Below, piece after piece: positions 21,383 through 31,701 of a DNA stretch of 64,000 nt. Source of the DNA: Prorocentrum cordatum (lineage: Eukaryota > Sar > Dinophyceae > Prorocentrales > Prorocentraceae). Position numbers and translations under genes: made by a program. Under the pieces are notes generated by a model, which saw nothing but the letters and a program-made list of their open reading frames with translations, was not told where the DNA came from and did no database searches. The stretch spans positions 210,295 to 274,294 of the forward strand of contig CAUYUJ010016286.1 in NCBI GenBank assembly GCA_963575745.1, read 5' to 3'. Numbering within the stretch: the stretch's first letter is position 1; each line of letters opens with the position of its first letter.

Positions 21383-21576
21383 TTTTTGCGGACTTTGCGG
21401 TCGACTGTGCAGGCTTTCCAGCCTAGTCGGAAGCAAGGAGCGGGCGCATCGGGAGTAGGCGGAAGCCTCACCGATCCAAACGATCAGAGGCGAAAGCCAA
21501 CTCTTATTAGGAGGATGAGAGGTCAAGCACACACACACGACAAACGAAGGCATGGCGTGAGTGAGCACAATCAAAA

Positions 21577-22518
21577 TCACATCATATCCTGTCCGAAATA
21601 CGCTTGTACAACCCGCGGCAAGATCATAATCGTATGCTCAACGGCCGAGACCTCGGCATCAGTCACTGTTGAAGTTGGATCAATCGAGAGTGCCGCACTG
21701 TACACCTCCGTCCAAATAATCTCATGGCTGAGTGGCTGCCTTGAGAGCCTCGATACCCGTCCAACATCTATCCAGCACCCGACTCCCACGCCGTCGCAAG
21801 AGACACCACCATCGAATCCAGCTCTGATGGCACAAACGCGAAACACCTGTTGTAACTGAGGGGCGTGAAGCCCTATCCTATCTCGAATCACTGGTGGCCC
21901 GACACGGGCCGTATGAGTGAGTACATCTGCACGCGTGTTCCATTCCCTATATGTGTGGTCTACAATCTCCCTCCCATGACAGGCAGGCCTAATTCCAAAC
22001 CTCTGACACATGTTGTCAAGTTGATTTATCATTCTGTTGATCCTATCCTGATAAGTACGATTGAGCACCCTCCAGACACCCTGCAGCCAAGACACCACCA
22101 GAAGACTGCCCCCAGAGATGTACACAGGGATCCCAAATGAGTCGAGGTCGTACTCAACCTCCTTCATATTTTGTAACGCAATACGTTTGGCCAGTTTGTC
22201 GTTGAAAGCCGCAGTGCCCTCTTGGGCCCCATAGGTGTGTAGGTCGTTCTGTGTGATGGTATGTACCTCCTGCAGGGCCCCACCTGTTGTACCGTACCCT
22301 TTCTTTTCTGAAAATAACTCAGCATCGTCCGTGTACACATGTGTTCGCAGAACTGAACATACGCAGCATCTGTCGGCACAAAGGACTCCCACCATTTGAG
22401 TCCGTAGAATTCGCAGAAAGAAAATAGCCAGCATCTCTGGCCAATAGCTCGACCTGAGCTTACATGTCTCCTTTTTAGCTGCGAAGCCTCCTGGAAGTGA
22501 AACATACCCCGCAGGCAC
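21577..22518 (-). pseudogene. LINE copy 3 ORF2, C-terminal RNase H segment
   Basis: In-phase coding enters at the one-base deletion near 22300 (the copy 2 equivalent reads SYFQKRRGYGTTGG) and continues to a TGA. It contains AKRIALQNMKEVEYD, then the permuted RNase H motifs GDSLLVVSW (here GGSLLVVSW: the Asp of this motif is Gly, a possible inactivating change), YREWNTRADVL, FDGGVSCDG and VTDAEVSAVEHTI. Residues upstream of about 22300 are out of phase. Confidence 0.75.
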
Positions 22519-23780
22519 TCAGACGCATCCGTCCTGAGTCTGTCCCACAGTGGGCCGTATGCAACCGTAGTCATGTGGTGATCTCTCCACGTACGTTGCG
22601 TCGAAGATATTTCCTCATGAGAAGCAGTACACAACATAGAAATGAAATCTGCAGCGTCCTTAGCGGAGTTCCACACCATACGAAGAAATCGCTGCACCAA
22701 ACTCGCAAATCCATAAGATCGAAATTGCTCTCTGGCCTCGTGGTACCGTCGTCGGTTCCAGTCCGCCATAGTCTCCTCCTCCCTCCTCGGCCGTCGAAAC
22801 ATACGGCACAAACACCACCCCTCGAAGGCATTGAGCATGTGTAGCGAGGAAGTATCAGCAGTACATGTCTCTAGACAATACAACGCCATACTCTGCACCT
22901 TGTCTTGATAACGACAAAACTTATCACGAACAGCTACCGCTCTGTTACGAAAGAAATCCGACTGTCCAATGAAACAAGCACGAGCCTCCTTGATGCGATA
23001 TTCCACATCAGGATGAGCGGGCACTAAGTAGGTGGAGAAAATCTCATGACCCAATACTTTCATTCTGCACACACGTCGAAGTCTAAAGTCCTGATATCTC
23101 GAGCACGCAGGTATACACAAATCCTCGCTTGCAAGTATATGTCCGTCACCGTCCACTCTCGCATTTTCCCCACATGTCATGTACAACAGGCTGCTATCCT
23201 TCCATCTCATCCCCCAGTCATGTAGTGGTAGTGTTAGATCGTGCATCATCTGAGCCAGCACAGTTGAGGAGGCAGAGACAAGGTAGCAGTTGTCCGCCCA
23301 CACAAAGTGGTTCACTATTGTCCGTCGCTCATACTCACCACAGACGCCCTCCAGCACATACCCCACTCCTCTACTGTCCCAATCCCGAAATATAGGTCCC
23401 CACATGGCACATATGATAAGATTAAAGAGAAGAGGCCCCTCAGGGCCGCCCGTCCGTATGCAGACGTCCCAGCTGATGTCGCGAATGGCCATACCCTCGA
23501 CAACTAACGACCCCGTAGTGCAAACCAGTGGTGATAGCAAAGCATACTGGAGATAGGCAGGAATATTGGCATGGCACATAGCTCGCTTGGCGTTTTGGAG
23601 GCTGCAATGGTCGAACGCTTGTTTGATATCGGCGTTAGCGATATGGACCGTCTGATCCGTTTCCCCAGATGTCCCCATGTTGAGCCAGAGCCTTGAGGGC
23701 CCCCACAATTTCCACCGTCTTACGTCCCTCCTGGAAGCCGTAGATGCCCAGGGGTCCCATGAGGCCAGCCCGAGACACAA
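22164..23780 (-). pseudogene. LINE copy 3 ORF2, reverse transcriptase core segment
   Basis: In-phase coding runs from the one-base insertion near 23658 down to the one-base deletion near 22300. It contains HIANADIKQAFDHC (motif A), RTGGPEGPLLFN (motif B, 23433-23450), HFVWADNCYL (motif C, 23289-23300) and the conserved thumb/linker. The stretches at both ends of the open frame are read out of phase. Confidence 0.75.
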
Positions 23781-25530
23781 ATTGTTCGACCAGAATCACC
23801 ACACAAGCAGAATACCAACGGCTGAGACTGTTTTGCAGACAGAGGTACCGTGCATCTGTCAGTGATGTCAAGCTCGGCAGCTTGGGCATGAAGGCGATCA
23901 AAATCTGCCTCCAGTCCTGCGGATACTGCCGTGCCAAGCGAAATATCCCATCAAACATCCGAGCTACGCCACGCAAAGTCGCCCACGGCAATGCCTTGAG
24001 TATTTCACAAGGCAGCCTGTCGGGGCCAGTGGCACGCCTGGACTTGAGACGTGACCGTGCCTGGCATACCACCGCCATTGTCAGTCCCTCAGTGCAGTAC
24101 CCGTCACATAGGTTCTGTTGTGCATCCCTCCTCAACTCCTCCAACATCGCCATATCCCGTCCTCTGACCTCCTCCGAAGTATACCTCTGTCTGGTATGTG
24201 CTCTGATCTCCTCCACCCACTCCTCCCTGTCCTCAGATATCCGTCCCTGCACAATGAGGTGCTTGATACCATGACGCTCTTTGCGCCTGGAGGCAGGAGA
24301 GGTCCACGCGGCCAACGCCGCACGATACTCCCTCCGCAGTCCGTTGGCACGTCTGCGCAAGCTGGGCACGTCCACTGACGCTGGCAAAGGCTTCCGTCGC
24401 AAAATCTCCTGGCAGGCCGTGAGCCCTGCAGGCCCCCCCGTGGTGGCAGTCGTGAATTTGATTTCCTCCTGCTCAGTACAGGCCCGAATAGTGGTCGACA
24501 CAAGGTCCCCTGGAGAACAAGTAGTATTGGCATCTCCCAAGACCCGATCGATTTCCTTTCGCGCCATATTGAGGCCCCCCCAATTCACCGTCTTATAACC
24601 CACCAAACTCTTTTCACGAGCTGCCGTCGGGATACTACGTTTGACCAGCTCAGCGCCTGTATCACTAAAAGTCCCCTGAAGCAGGCCATGGTCGCTGAGA
24701 CGACTACGATTTGTCCTCCCCCCATTACTCATGATCGTTTCAACCGTCATCTTATCGATCACCCACGTCCTGGGAACAAAAATGTAATCAAGAACCTTCT
24801 TACACGTCCCCCACCGAGATACTCCGTAACTCTCCCATGCGTGTAGTCGTCGTGGCAAGAACGAATTGGCAGCCTTCATCCCCAGGCGCCCTAGAAAGCA
24901 TAGAACACGCTCGCGCAACTGTTGTCGCACGTCCCTCCTCACCCGCTGAGCACCTCCCTCCTCGCAAGTCCTCCTCTCCTCCTTGGTGGCACTTCCCACC
25001 GCCTGATAGACAGTCCCAGTGCGTGAGCACTGCAGCTGACTTGATGGGGATAGCTCGACGTTGGCATCGAGCAGCACAGAGACAGTCGCCCCCTTCCAAC
25101 GGCTGCGCAGAGTGAGAATGACTGACTCGAGCGTGTCCAACACCCCGCACTGCAGATCTACGGCGTTCTCGACGCCGGGGTCGGGAAGATACGCAGAGGC
25201 AACTATCACAGGGGCACTTCCACTACCAAAGACCACCACACAGAACCGTTCATATTGACATATTGATTCACGCACACATGCACTCCACTCCTTGTTAAAT
25301 AATAACCCACACTTACCGTCACAACTCACACGATATGATAGACCACACCGTCTGATATATGCATCGAATTTGCCTCCAAAAAGATTCTGGCATTCCTGAA
25401 CACCCCAGATGCAATCTCGCATTGAAAGGCTCCTCAGAATCTCATTCCCCTTGAAATTGGCCGACCCCGCCCGATTGAGGTTCCAGCTACCCAGTCGGAT
25501 CCCCTTGAACGGTGTTCGGCGTCGTCGTCG
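23635..25530 (-). pseudogene. LINE copy 3 ORF2, endonuclease and RT fingers segment
   Basis: The frame opens directly after the ORF1 TGA (25531-25533), in phase with ORF1, and again reads through RRRRRTPFKGIRLGSWN before any AUG. Endonuclease motifs GVQE, LLDANVEL, KVLDYIFVP and SRLSDH are all present. Six residues present in copy 2 (around GRGLPPIR) are deleted. Unlike copy 2 the frame continues correctly through SACVVILVEQFVSRAGLMGPLGIYGF. It loses phase near 23658. Confidence 0.75.
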
Positions 25531-26985
25531 TCACACCCTCCTGTTGACTTCCGTCTCGATATCAGCCTTCGTCTTAGTAAACGCAGGTATGAGTTGATGC
25601 AACCTGTCGACAGTCTCACTCGATACCTCCCATGTCGCCCGTGTCGTGGTAAACTCGGCCAGAAGCATTGGCCTCGGAGCGGCCGTCGCGGGCACTGTCC
25701 ATATAGTCGATTTGGGCGGTCCCATTTCCCCTCGCACAGCAATAACCTCTATACCAATCTGTGTACACATGCTCCGAATAGTGCCGCAGAATCTCCCCAC
25801 CGCCTTAACGTGGTCCCTCTTCCACTCGGGGCACTCGACACTGACTTTGATCGACTCAGGGTTGATTACCTGCTTCATATTCTCAGTGAGGCACTGTGGT
25901 GCAGCAATCTGGATTCCTGGAGGAGGCGCGGTGCGTTTAGCAGGGGGTACCGTCACAAGGTCGATGCACCGTTTGACCCTCCAAATAATATCCCTGTCGG
26001 TCCCTGGCTTGTATTTGATTTTGGCCGATCCGAACATGTAACGGCCAGCGTTAATGCGCTCCGTACAGTTAACACACACGTGCACACGATCATCCTCCGA
26101 AAAACAATGATTTGTAATGTTATCTATGAGCACCTTAACATCCTCCCACATGAGCATCTCCTGAGACCTCCTATCCCTGTCACTCCAGTTGGTGACCCAT
26201 CCCTTGAGTCCGACATACGTCGGAGAGAAGTAGGTGGTTCCAGGAGCCTGGTATCTTGCCGTCCTGGTATTATCAGGCCTCGTCGAAGCGTCACTGGCAA
26301 CGGAAACCGCACGAACCTGTCCCTGGAGTCCCTGGACGATCGTCTCGAGTCGATTATGTTTAGTCTCAAGCCCCTGAACGCTCGTCTCCAGATTAGAAAT
26401 CGTAACACCCTGCTTCTGGACCTGGGCCTGAACGTTGTCGATTTTGGTCCCCTGAACTCCTATGGCATCCTGGATCCTTTCAGTGTTATTATCCATCTTG
26501 TGCATCATCTGCAATAGTAGACTCTGCATACCATCCTTCCCCTCCAAGGCGGCCTTCCTTTCAGCAAGAACCTCCTCACGATTACGCTTCACAGGGGGGG
26601 CGCCGCCATCCACCGTCATGTTATCAGCATGCTCAGGCATTGTGTCGATACACTGAGGTCCGTATCCCCAAGAGTGCAACCACTGTCGTGTCACCGTCCG
26701 TTCACAGAGAGGTACAACAGATTCACTATCTGGAGTGGAGTCGGCAGTATTCAATCTTCCGTCCAATGGATAGTCACCTGGGGTCTTCTCAATATCCTGA
26801 AGCTGTCTTTTCCGAGAAGCTCTCTCGATAGCAGTATCTGGCTTCTGACCGTAATCCTGTGAGTACTGCAAATATGGCACTGTCGGTGATATATCCTCCA
26901 GCTGAAACCTTCTCGCAAGAACCGAAAAGTCGTATCCGTCCGTCTTCACACACGAACAATAAAAGATAACAAGTGCAGCAAACAA
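25531..26985 (-). CDS. LINE copy 3 ORF1 protein
   Basis: This homologue of the copy 2 ORF1 has the same ERASRKRQ, coiled coil and C-terminal KGWVTNWSD / WKRDHVKAVGRFCG regions. The end coordinate is set at the TTG matching the start of the copy 2 frame. The frame itself is open further, across the element end and into satellite up to 27309, so that part is not meaningful coding. There is no ATG before the conserved N-terminal motif. It ends EVNRRV-TGA in phase with ORF2. Confidence 0.7.
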   Translation of the reverse strand: MFAALVIFYCSCVKTDGYDFSVLARRFQLEDISPTVPYLQYSQDYGQKPDTAIERASRKRQLQDIEKTPGDYPLDGRLNTADSTPDSESVVPLCERTVTRQWLHSWGYGPQCIDTMPEHADNMTVDGGAPPVKRNREEVLAERKAALEGKDGMQSLLLQMMHKMDNNTERIQDAIGVQGTKIDNVQAQVQKQGVTISNLETSVQGLETKHNRLETIVQGLQGQVRAVSVASDASTRPDNTRTARYQAPGTTYFSPTYVGLKGWVTNWSDRDRRSQEMLMWEDVKVLIDNITNHCFSEDDRVHVCVNCTERINAGRYMFGSAKIKYKPGTDRDIIWRVKRCIDLVTVPPAKRTAPPPGIQIAAPQCLTENMKQVINPESIKVSVECPEWKRDHVKAVGRFCGTIRSMCTQIGIEVIAVRGEMGPPKSTIWTVPATAAPRPMLLAEFTTTRATWEVSSETVDRLHQLIPAFTKTKADIETEVNRRV

Positions 26986-27099
26986 GGGAAGCAGCCTAGC
27001 TGGCCTCGAAGATGCCGTACTCGTCGATGGCAGCGATGGCTGCCGCGCCGTCTCCCCGCGACGCCGACACCCCCTGAGCCTCAGTGGGATCCTGGAGCC

Positions 27100-27122
27100 C
27101 TGGAGCCGAGATGTCTTGAGCC
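27100..27122 (-). other. Tandem spliced-leader-like relic at the 5' end of LINE copy 3
   Basis: The same structure as in copy 2: GGCTCAAG then ACATCTCGGCTCCAG, 15 nt apart, ending at GGC against satellite GCCGGGGG. As copy 3 is closely related to copy 2, this may not be an independent event. Confidence 0.5.
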
Positions 27123-28228
27123 GGGGGGCTCGTAGAGCTTCCTGACAATATATAATGTCGAAAAAATTGCAGAACGTATAGTTTTTCAGCCCAACCGATT
27201 TCAGACCTCTCGATGCAACAGCCGAACGCCCCCGATGCTTCTGGATTGTCCTCTGCACGAGCTCAGTAGCTCTCCTACAGCCCGAGCTACGTGCGTAAAT
27301 CGACAGCACCTCTCAAGATGACTCGAACAATACGAATAGTTGGCAAACCTGCTCGGGTATCAGACCTAGTTCAAACTGAATGCGACAGGCGGACGCGTCT
27401 CATGTCTCCGAATCGATTCTGTCATTACCAGCCCTGCAGCCCCCTACAGCCTCAGTTGAGTGCAAAAAACCGACAGCACCTCTGAGAATGGCTCGAACAA
27501 TGCGAAGTGTTTCGCGGACCTAGTTCGGGCAGCAGACCGAGTTCCGAGCTCTGGATTCGACAGGCAGACGCCCCTGATGTCTCCAAATCAATTCCTGTGA
27601 CTACCAGCACAATGGCCCCCATACAGCCCGAGTTAAGTACAGACAACCGACAGCACCTCTCAAGATAACTCGAACAATACGATAGTTTCGCGATTCTGAA
27701 TCGGGCAGCAGACCGAGTTCAGAGAACTGGATTCAACAGACGAATGCAACTGATGATTCTGAAGCGGTTTCTCTAAGCATCAGCTCTGTAGCTTTCATAT
27801 AGCTCGAGTTAAGTACAGAAAACTGAGAGCGCCTGTCAAGGTGACTCGAATAATACAAACAGGTTTGCGAACCTAGCTCAACTAGCAGACCGAGTTCAGA
27901 CCTCTGGAATCAACAGGCGAACGTGCCTGATCATTCTGAATCGATAAGCTGTGCTTACCAGCTCTGTAGCTGTCCTGTATCTCGAGTTAAGTACAAAATA
28001 CCGACAACGCGTATGAAGATGACTCGAAACGGCCGATCCCGCCTGGACGCTTTTTGGCAGTAAAAGGTACCCAATCGAGCTGAGATCAAGATGGTGAGCG
28101 GGAATGAGATCGAATGTCACGGGTACAAGTACTAGAGCTGAAACGAATTGAGGAATTTCGAGAACAAAATTTTCAACCGACCAAAAGTCAGCAAAAGGTC
28201 CGTCGAGATTTGTCTTGCCAACTGGGCG

Positions 28229-28262
28229 CCGGCGGTAAACCGTCAACCTTTCTTACCGCCGG
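28229..28262. repeat. Hairpin, GGTAA/TTACC version
   Basis: Perfect arms CCGGCGGTAA (28229-28238) and TTACCGCCGG (28253-28262), 14-nt loop ACCGTCAACCTTTC. Uninterrupted target-site form. Confidence 0.75.
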
Positions 28263-29369
28263 GGGACTCGTAGAGCTTCCTGACAACAGATAATGTCGAA
28301 AAAAATTGCAGAGAACGAATACTTTTTCAGCCCAAGCGATGTCAGACCTCTTGATGCAACAGCCGAACGCCCCCCGATGCTTCTGGATTCTCTTCTGTAC
28401 GAGCTCTGTAGCTCTCCTACAGCCCGAGTTACGTGCGTTAATCGACAGCACCTCTCAAGATGACTCGAACAAAACGAACAGTTTGGCAAACCTAGCTCGA
28501 GTATCAGGCCGAGTTCAGACCTCTGAATGCGACAGGCGGACGCGTCTGATGTCTCCGAATCGATTCCTGTGATTACCAGCGTGCAGCCCCCCCTACAGCC
28601 CGAGATAAGTGCAGAAAGCCGACAGCATCTACTCGAACAATACGAACAGTTTTGCGGACCTAGTTCGGGCAGCAGACCGAGTTCCGAGCTCTGGATTCCA
28701 CAGGCGGACGCGCCTCATGTCTCCAAATCGATGCCTGTCACCACCAGCACTGTAGCCCCACCACAGCCCGAGTTAAGTGCAGAAAACCGACAGCACCTCT
28801 CAAGATAACTCGAACAATACGAACAGTTTCGCGATTCTGGATCGGGCAGCAGACCGAGTTCAGAGCTCTGGATTCAACAGACAAACGCGACTGATGCTTC
28901 TGAATCAATTTCTGTACGCATCAGCTCTGTAGCTGTCCTATAGCTCGAGTGAAGTACAAAAAACCGAGAGCGCCTGTCAAGATGACTCGAATAATACGAA
29001 TAGGTTTGCGGACCTAGCTCGGCTAGCAGGCCGAGTTGAGACCTCTGGATGCAACAGACGAACGCGCCTGATCATTCTGAATCGATGAGGTGTGCTCACC
29101 AGCTCTGTAGCTGTCCTATATCTCAAGTGAACTCCAATATACCGACACCGCGTATCAACATGACTCGAAACGGCCGATCCCGCCGCAGTGCTTTTTGGCA
29201 GTAAAAGGTACCCGATCGACCTGAGATCAAGATGGCGAGCGGGAATAAGATCGAATATCACGGGAAAAAATACTAGAGCTCTGACGAATGGTTGAATTTC
29301 GAGAACAAAATTTTCAACCGACCAAAAGTCACCAAAAGGTCCGTCGAGATTTTTCTTGCCAACTGGGCG

Positions 29370-29403
29370 CCGGCGGTAAACCGTCAACCTTTCTTACCGC
29401 CGG
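29370..29403. repeat. Hairpin, GGTAA/TTACC version
   Basis: Perfect arms at 29370-29379 and 29394-29403 around the 14-nt loop. Exactly one satellite unit (1141 bp) after the previous hairpin. Confidence 0.75.
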
Positions 29404-31667
29404 GGGACTCGTAGAGCTTCCTGACAATATATAATGTAACAAACAAAAATGCAGAGAACGAATAGTTTTTCAGCCCAGGCGATTTCAGACATCCCGATGC
29501 AACAGCCGAACGCCCCCGACGCTTCTGGATTGTCTTCTTTACGAGCTCTATAGCTCTCCTACAGCCCAAGTTACGTGCGTAAATCGACAGCACCTCTCAA
29601 GATGACTCTAACAAAACCAATAGTTTGGCAACCCAGCTCGAGTATCAAACCGAGTTCAGACCTCTGAATGCGACAGGCGGACGCGTCTGATGTCTGCGAA
29701 TCGACTCCTGTGATTACCAGCCCTGCAGCCCCCCCTACAGCCCGAGATAAGTGCAGAAAACCGACAGCACCTCTCAGGATGACTCGAACAATACAATAGT
29801 TTCGCGGACCTTGTTCGGGCAGCAGACCGAGTTCCGAGCTCTGGATTCGACAGGCGGACGCGCCTGATGTCTTCAAATCGATTCCTGTGACCACCAGCAC
29901 TGTAGCCCCCTCCCCCCAGCCCGAGTTGAGTGCAGAAAACGGAGAGCACTTCTCAAGATGACTCGAACATTAAGAATAGTTTCGTGATTCTAGATCGGGC
30001 AGCAGACCGAGTTCAGGGCTCTGGATTCAACAGACAACTGCCACTGATGATTCTGAATCGGTTTCTGTACGTATCAGCTCTGTAGCTGTCCTGTAGCTCG
30101 AGTTAAGTACAGAAAACCGAGAGCGTCTGTCAAGATGACTCGAATAATACGAATAGTTTCGCGGACCTAGCTCGGCTAGCAGACCGAGTTCAGACCTCAA
30201 GATTTAACAGGCGAACGCGCCTGATCATTCTGAATCGATTAGCTGTGCTTACCCGCTCTGTAGCTGTTCTAAAGCTCGAGTTATGTTCAGAAAACCGTCA
30301 TCGCGTGTCAAGATGACTCGAAATGACCGATCCCGCCCGTGTGCTTTTTGGCAGTAAAAGGTACCCGATCGAGCTGAGATCAAGACGGCGAGCGGGAATA
30401 AGATCGAATATCACGGGAAAAAATACTAGAGCTCTAACGAATGTTCAAATTTCGAGAACAAAATTTTCAACCGACCAAAAGTCAGCAAAAGTTCCGTCGA
30501 GATTTTTCTTGCCAACTGGGCGCCGGTGGTAAACCGTCAACCTTTCTTACCGCCGGGGGACTCGTAGAGCTTCCTGACAATATATCATGTGGAAAAAATT
30601 GCAGAGAACGAATAGTTTTTCAGCCCAAGCGATTTCAGACCTCTCGATGCAACAGCCGAACGCCCTGGATGCTTGTGTATTGTCTTCTTTCCGAGCTCTG
30701 TAGCTCTCCTACAGCCCGAGTTACGTGCGTAAATCGACAGCACCTCGCAAGATGACTCTAACAAAACGAATAGTTTGGCAACCCAGCTCGAGTATCAAAC
30801 AGAGTTCAGACCTCTGAATGCGACAGGCGGACGCATCTGATGTCTGCGAATCGACTCCTGTGATTACCAGCCCTGCAGCCCCCCTGCAGCCCGAGTTAAG
30901 TGCAGAAAACCGACAGCACCTCTCAGGATGACTCGAACAATACAATAGTTTCGCGGACCTTGTTCGGGCAGCAGACCGAGTTCCGAGCCCTGGATTCGAC
31001 AGGCGGACGCGCCTGATGTCTTCAATCGATTCTTGTGACCACCAGCACTGTATCCCCCCTCAGCCCGAGTTTAGTGCAGAAGACCGAGAGCACTTCTCAA
31101 GATGACTCGGACAATACGAATGGTTTCGCGTTTCTAGATCGGGCAGCAGACCGAGTTCAGAGCTCTGGATTCAACAGACAACTGCCACTGATGATTCTGA
31201 ATCGGTTTCTGTGCGTATCAGCTCTGTAGCTGTCCTGTAGCTCGAGTTAAGTACAGAAAACCGAGAACGTCTGTCAAGATTACTCGAATAATACGAATAG
31301 GTTTGCGGACCTAGCTCGGCTAGCAGACCGAGTTCAGACCTCTGGAATCAACAGGCGAACGCGCCTGATCATTCTGAATCGGTTAGCTGTGCTTACCAGC
31401 TCTGTAGCTGTCCTAAAGCTCGAGTTATGTTCAGAAAACCGTCATCGCGTGTCAAGATGACTTGAAACGGCCGATCCCGCCTGCCTGCTTTTTGGCAGTA
31501 AAAGGTACCCGATCGAGCTGAGATCAAGATGGCGAGCGGGGATAATATCGAATATCATGGGAAAAAAAAACTAGAGCTCTAACGAATGTTCAAATTTTGA
31601 AAACAAAATTTTCAACCAACCAAAAGTCAGCAAAAGGTCCGTCGAGATTTGTCTTGCCAACTGGGCG

Positions 31668-31701
31668 CCGGCGGTAAACCGTCAACCTTTCTTACCGCCG
31701 G
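31668..31701. repeat. Hairpin, GGTAA/TTACC version
   Basis: Perfect arms at 31668-31677 and 31692-31701 around the 14-nt loop. Confidence 0.75.

Larger units (their letters stand above)
21383..27119 (-). mobile_element. LINE-type retrotransposon, copy 3 (family II), near full length, disabled
   Basis: This is a close copy of 13330-19084 with the same ends in the hairpin loop. Its lesions differ from those of copy 2: a one-base insertion near 23658, a one-base deletion near 22300, and an 18-bp in-frame deletion near 24437. It lacks the copy 2 frameshift (15743) and the copy 2 nonsense codon. The two copies therefore decayed independently after they separated. Confidence 0.85.

Noticed and set aside
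25594-26517. 307-codon plus-strand open frame opposite LINE copy 3 ORF1 (also 17559-18482)
   Set aside because: It is an antisense shadow of ORF1. It has no recognisable domain, and the ORF1 frame carries the coiled coil and the motifs conserved with family I.
28283-28300. TATA-like near-palindrome after each hairpin (TGACAATATATAATGTCG type) as a promoter
   Set aside because: It recurs in every unit as part of the repeat and no transcript or gene follows it. There is no evidence beyond AT-richness.
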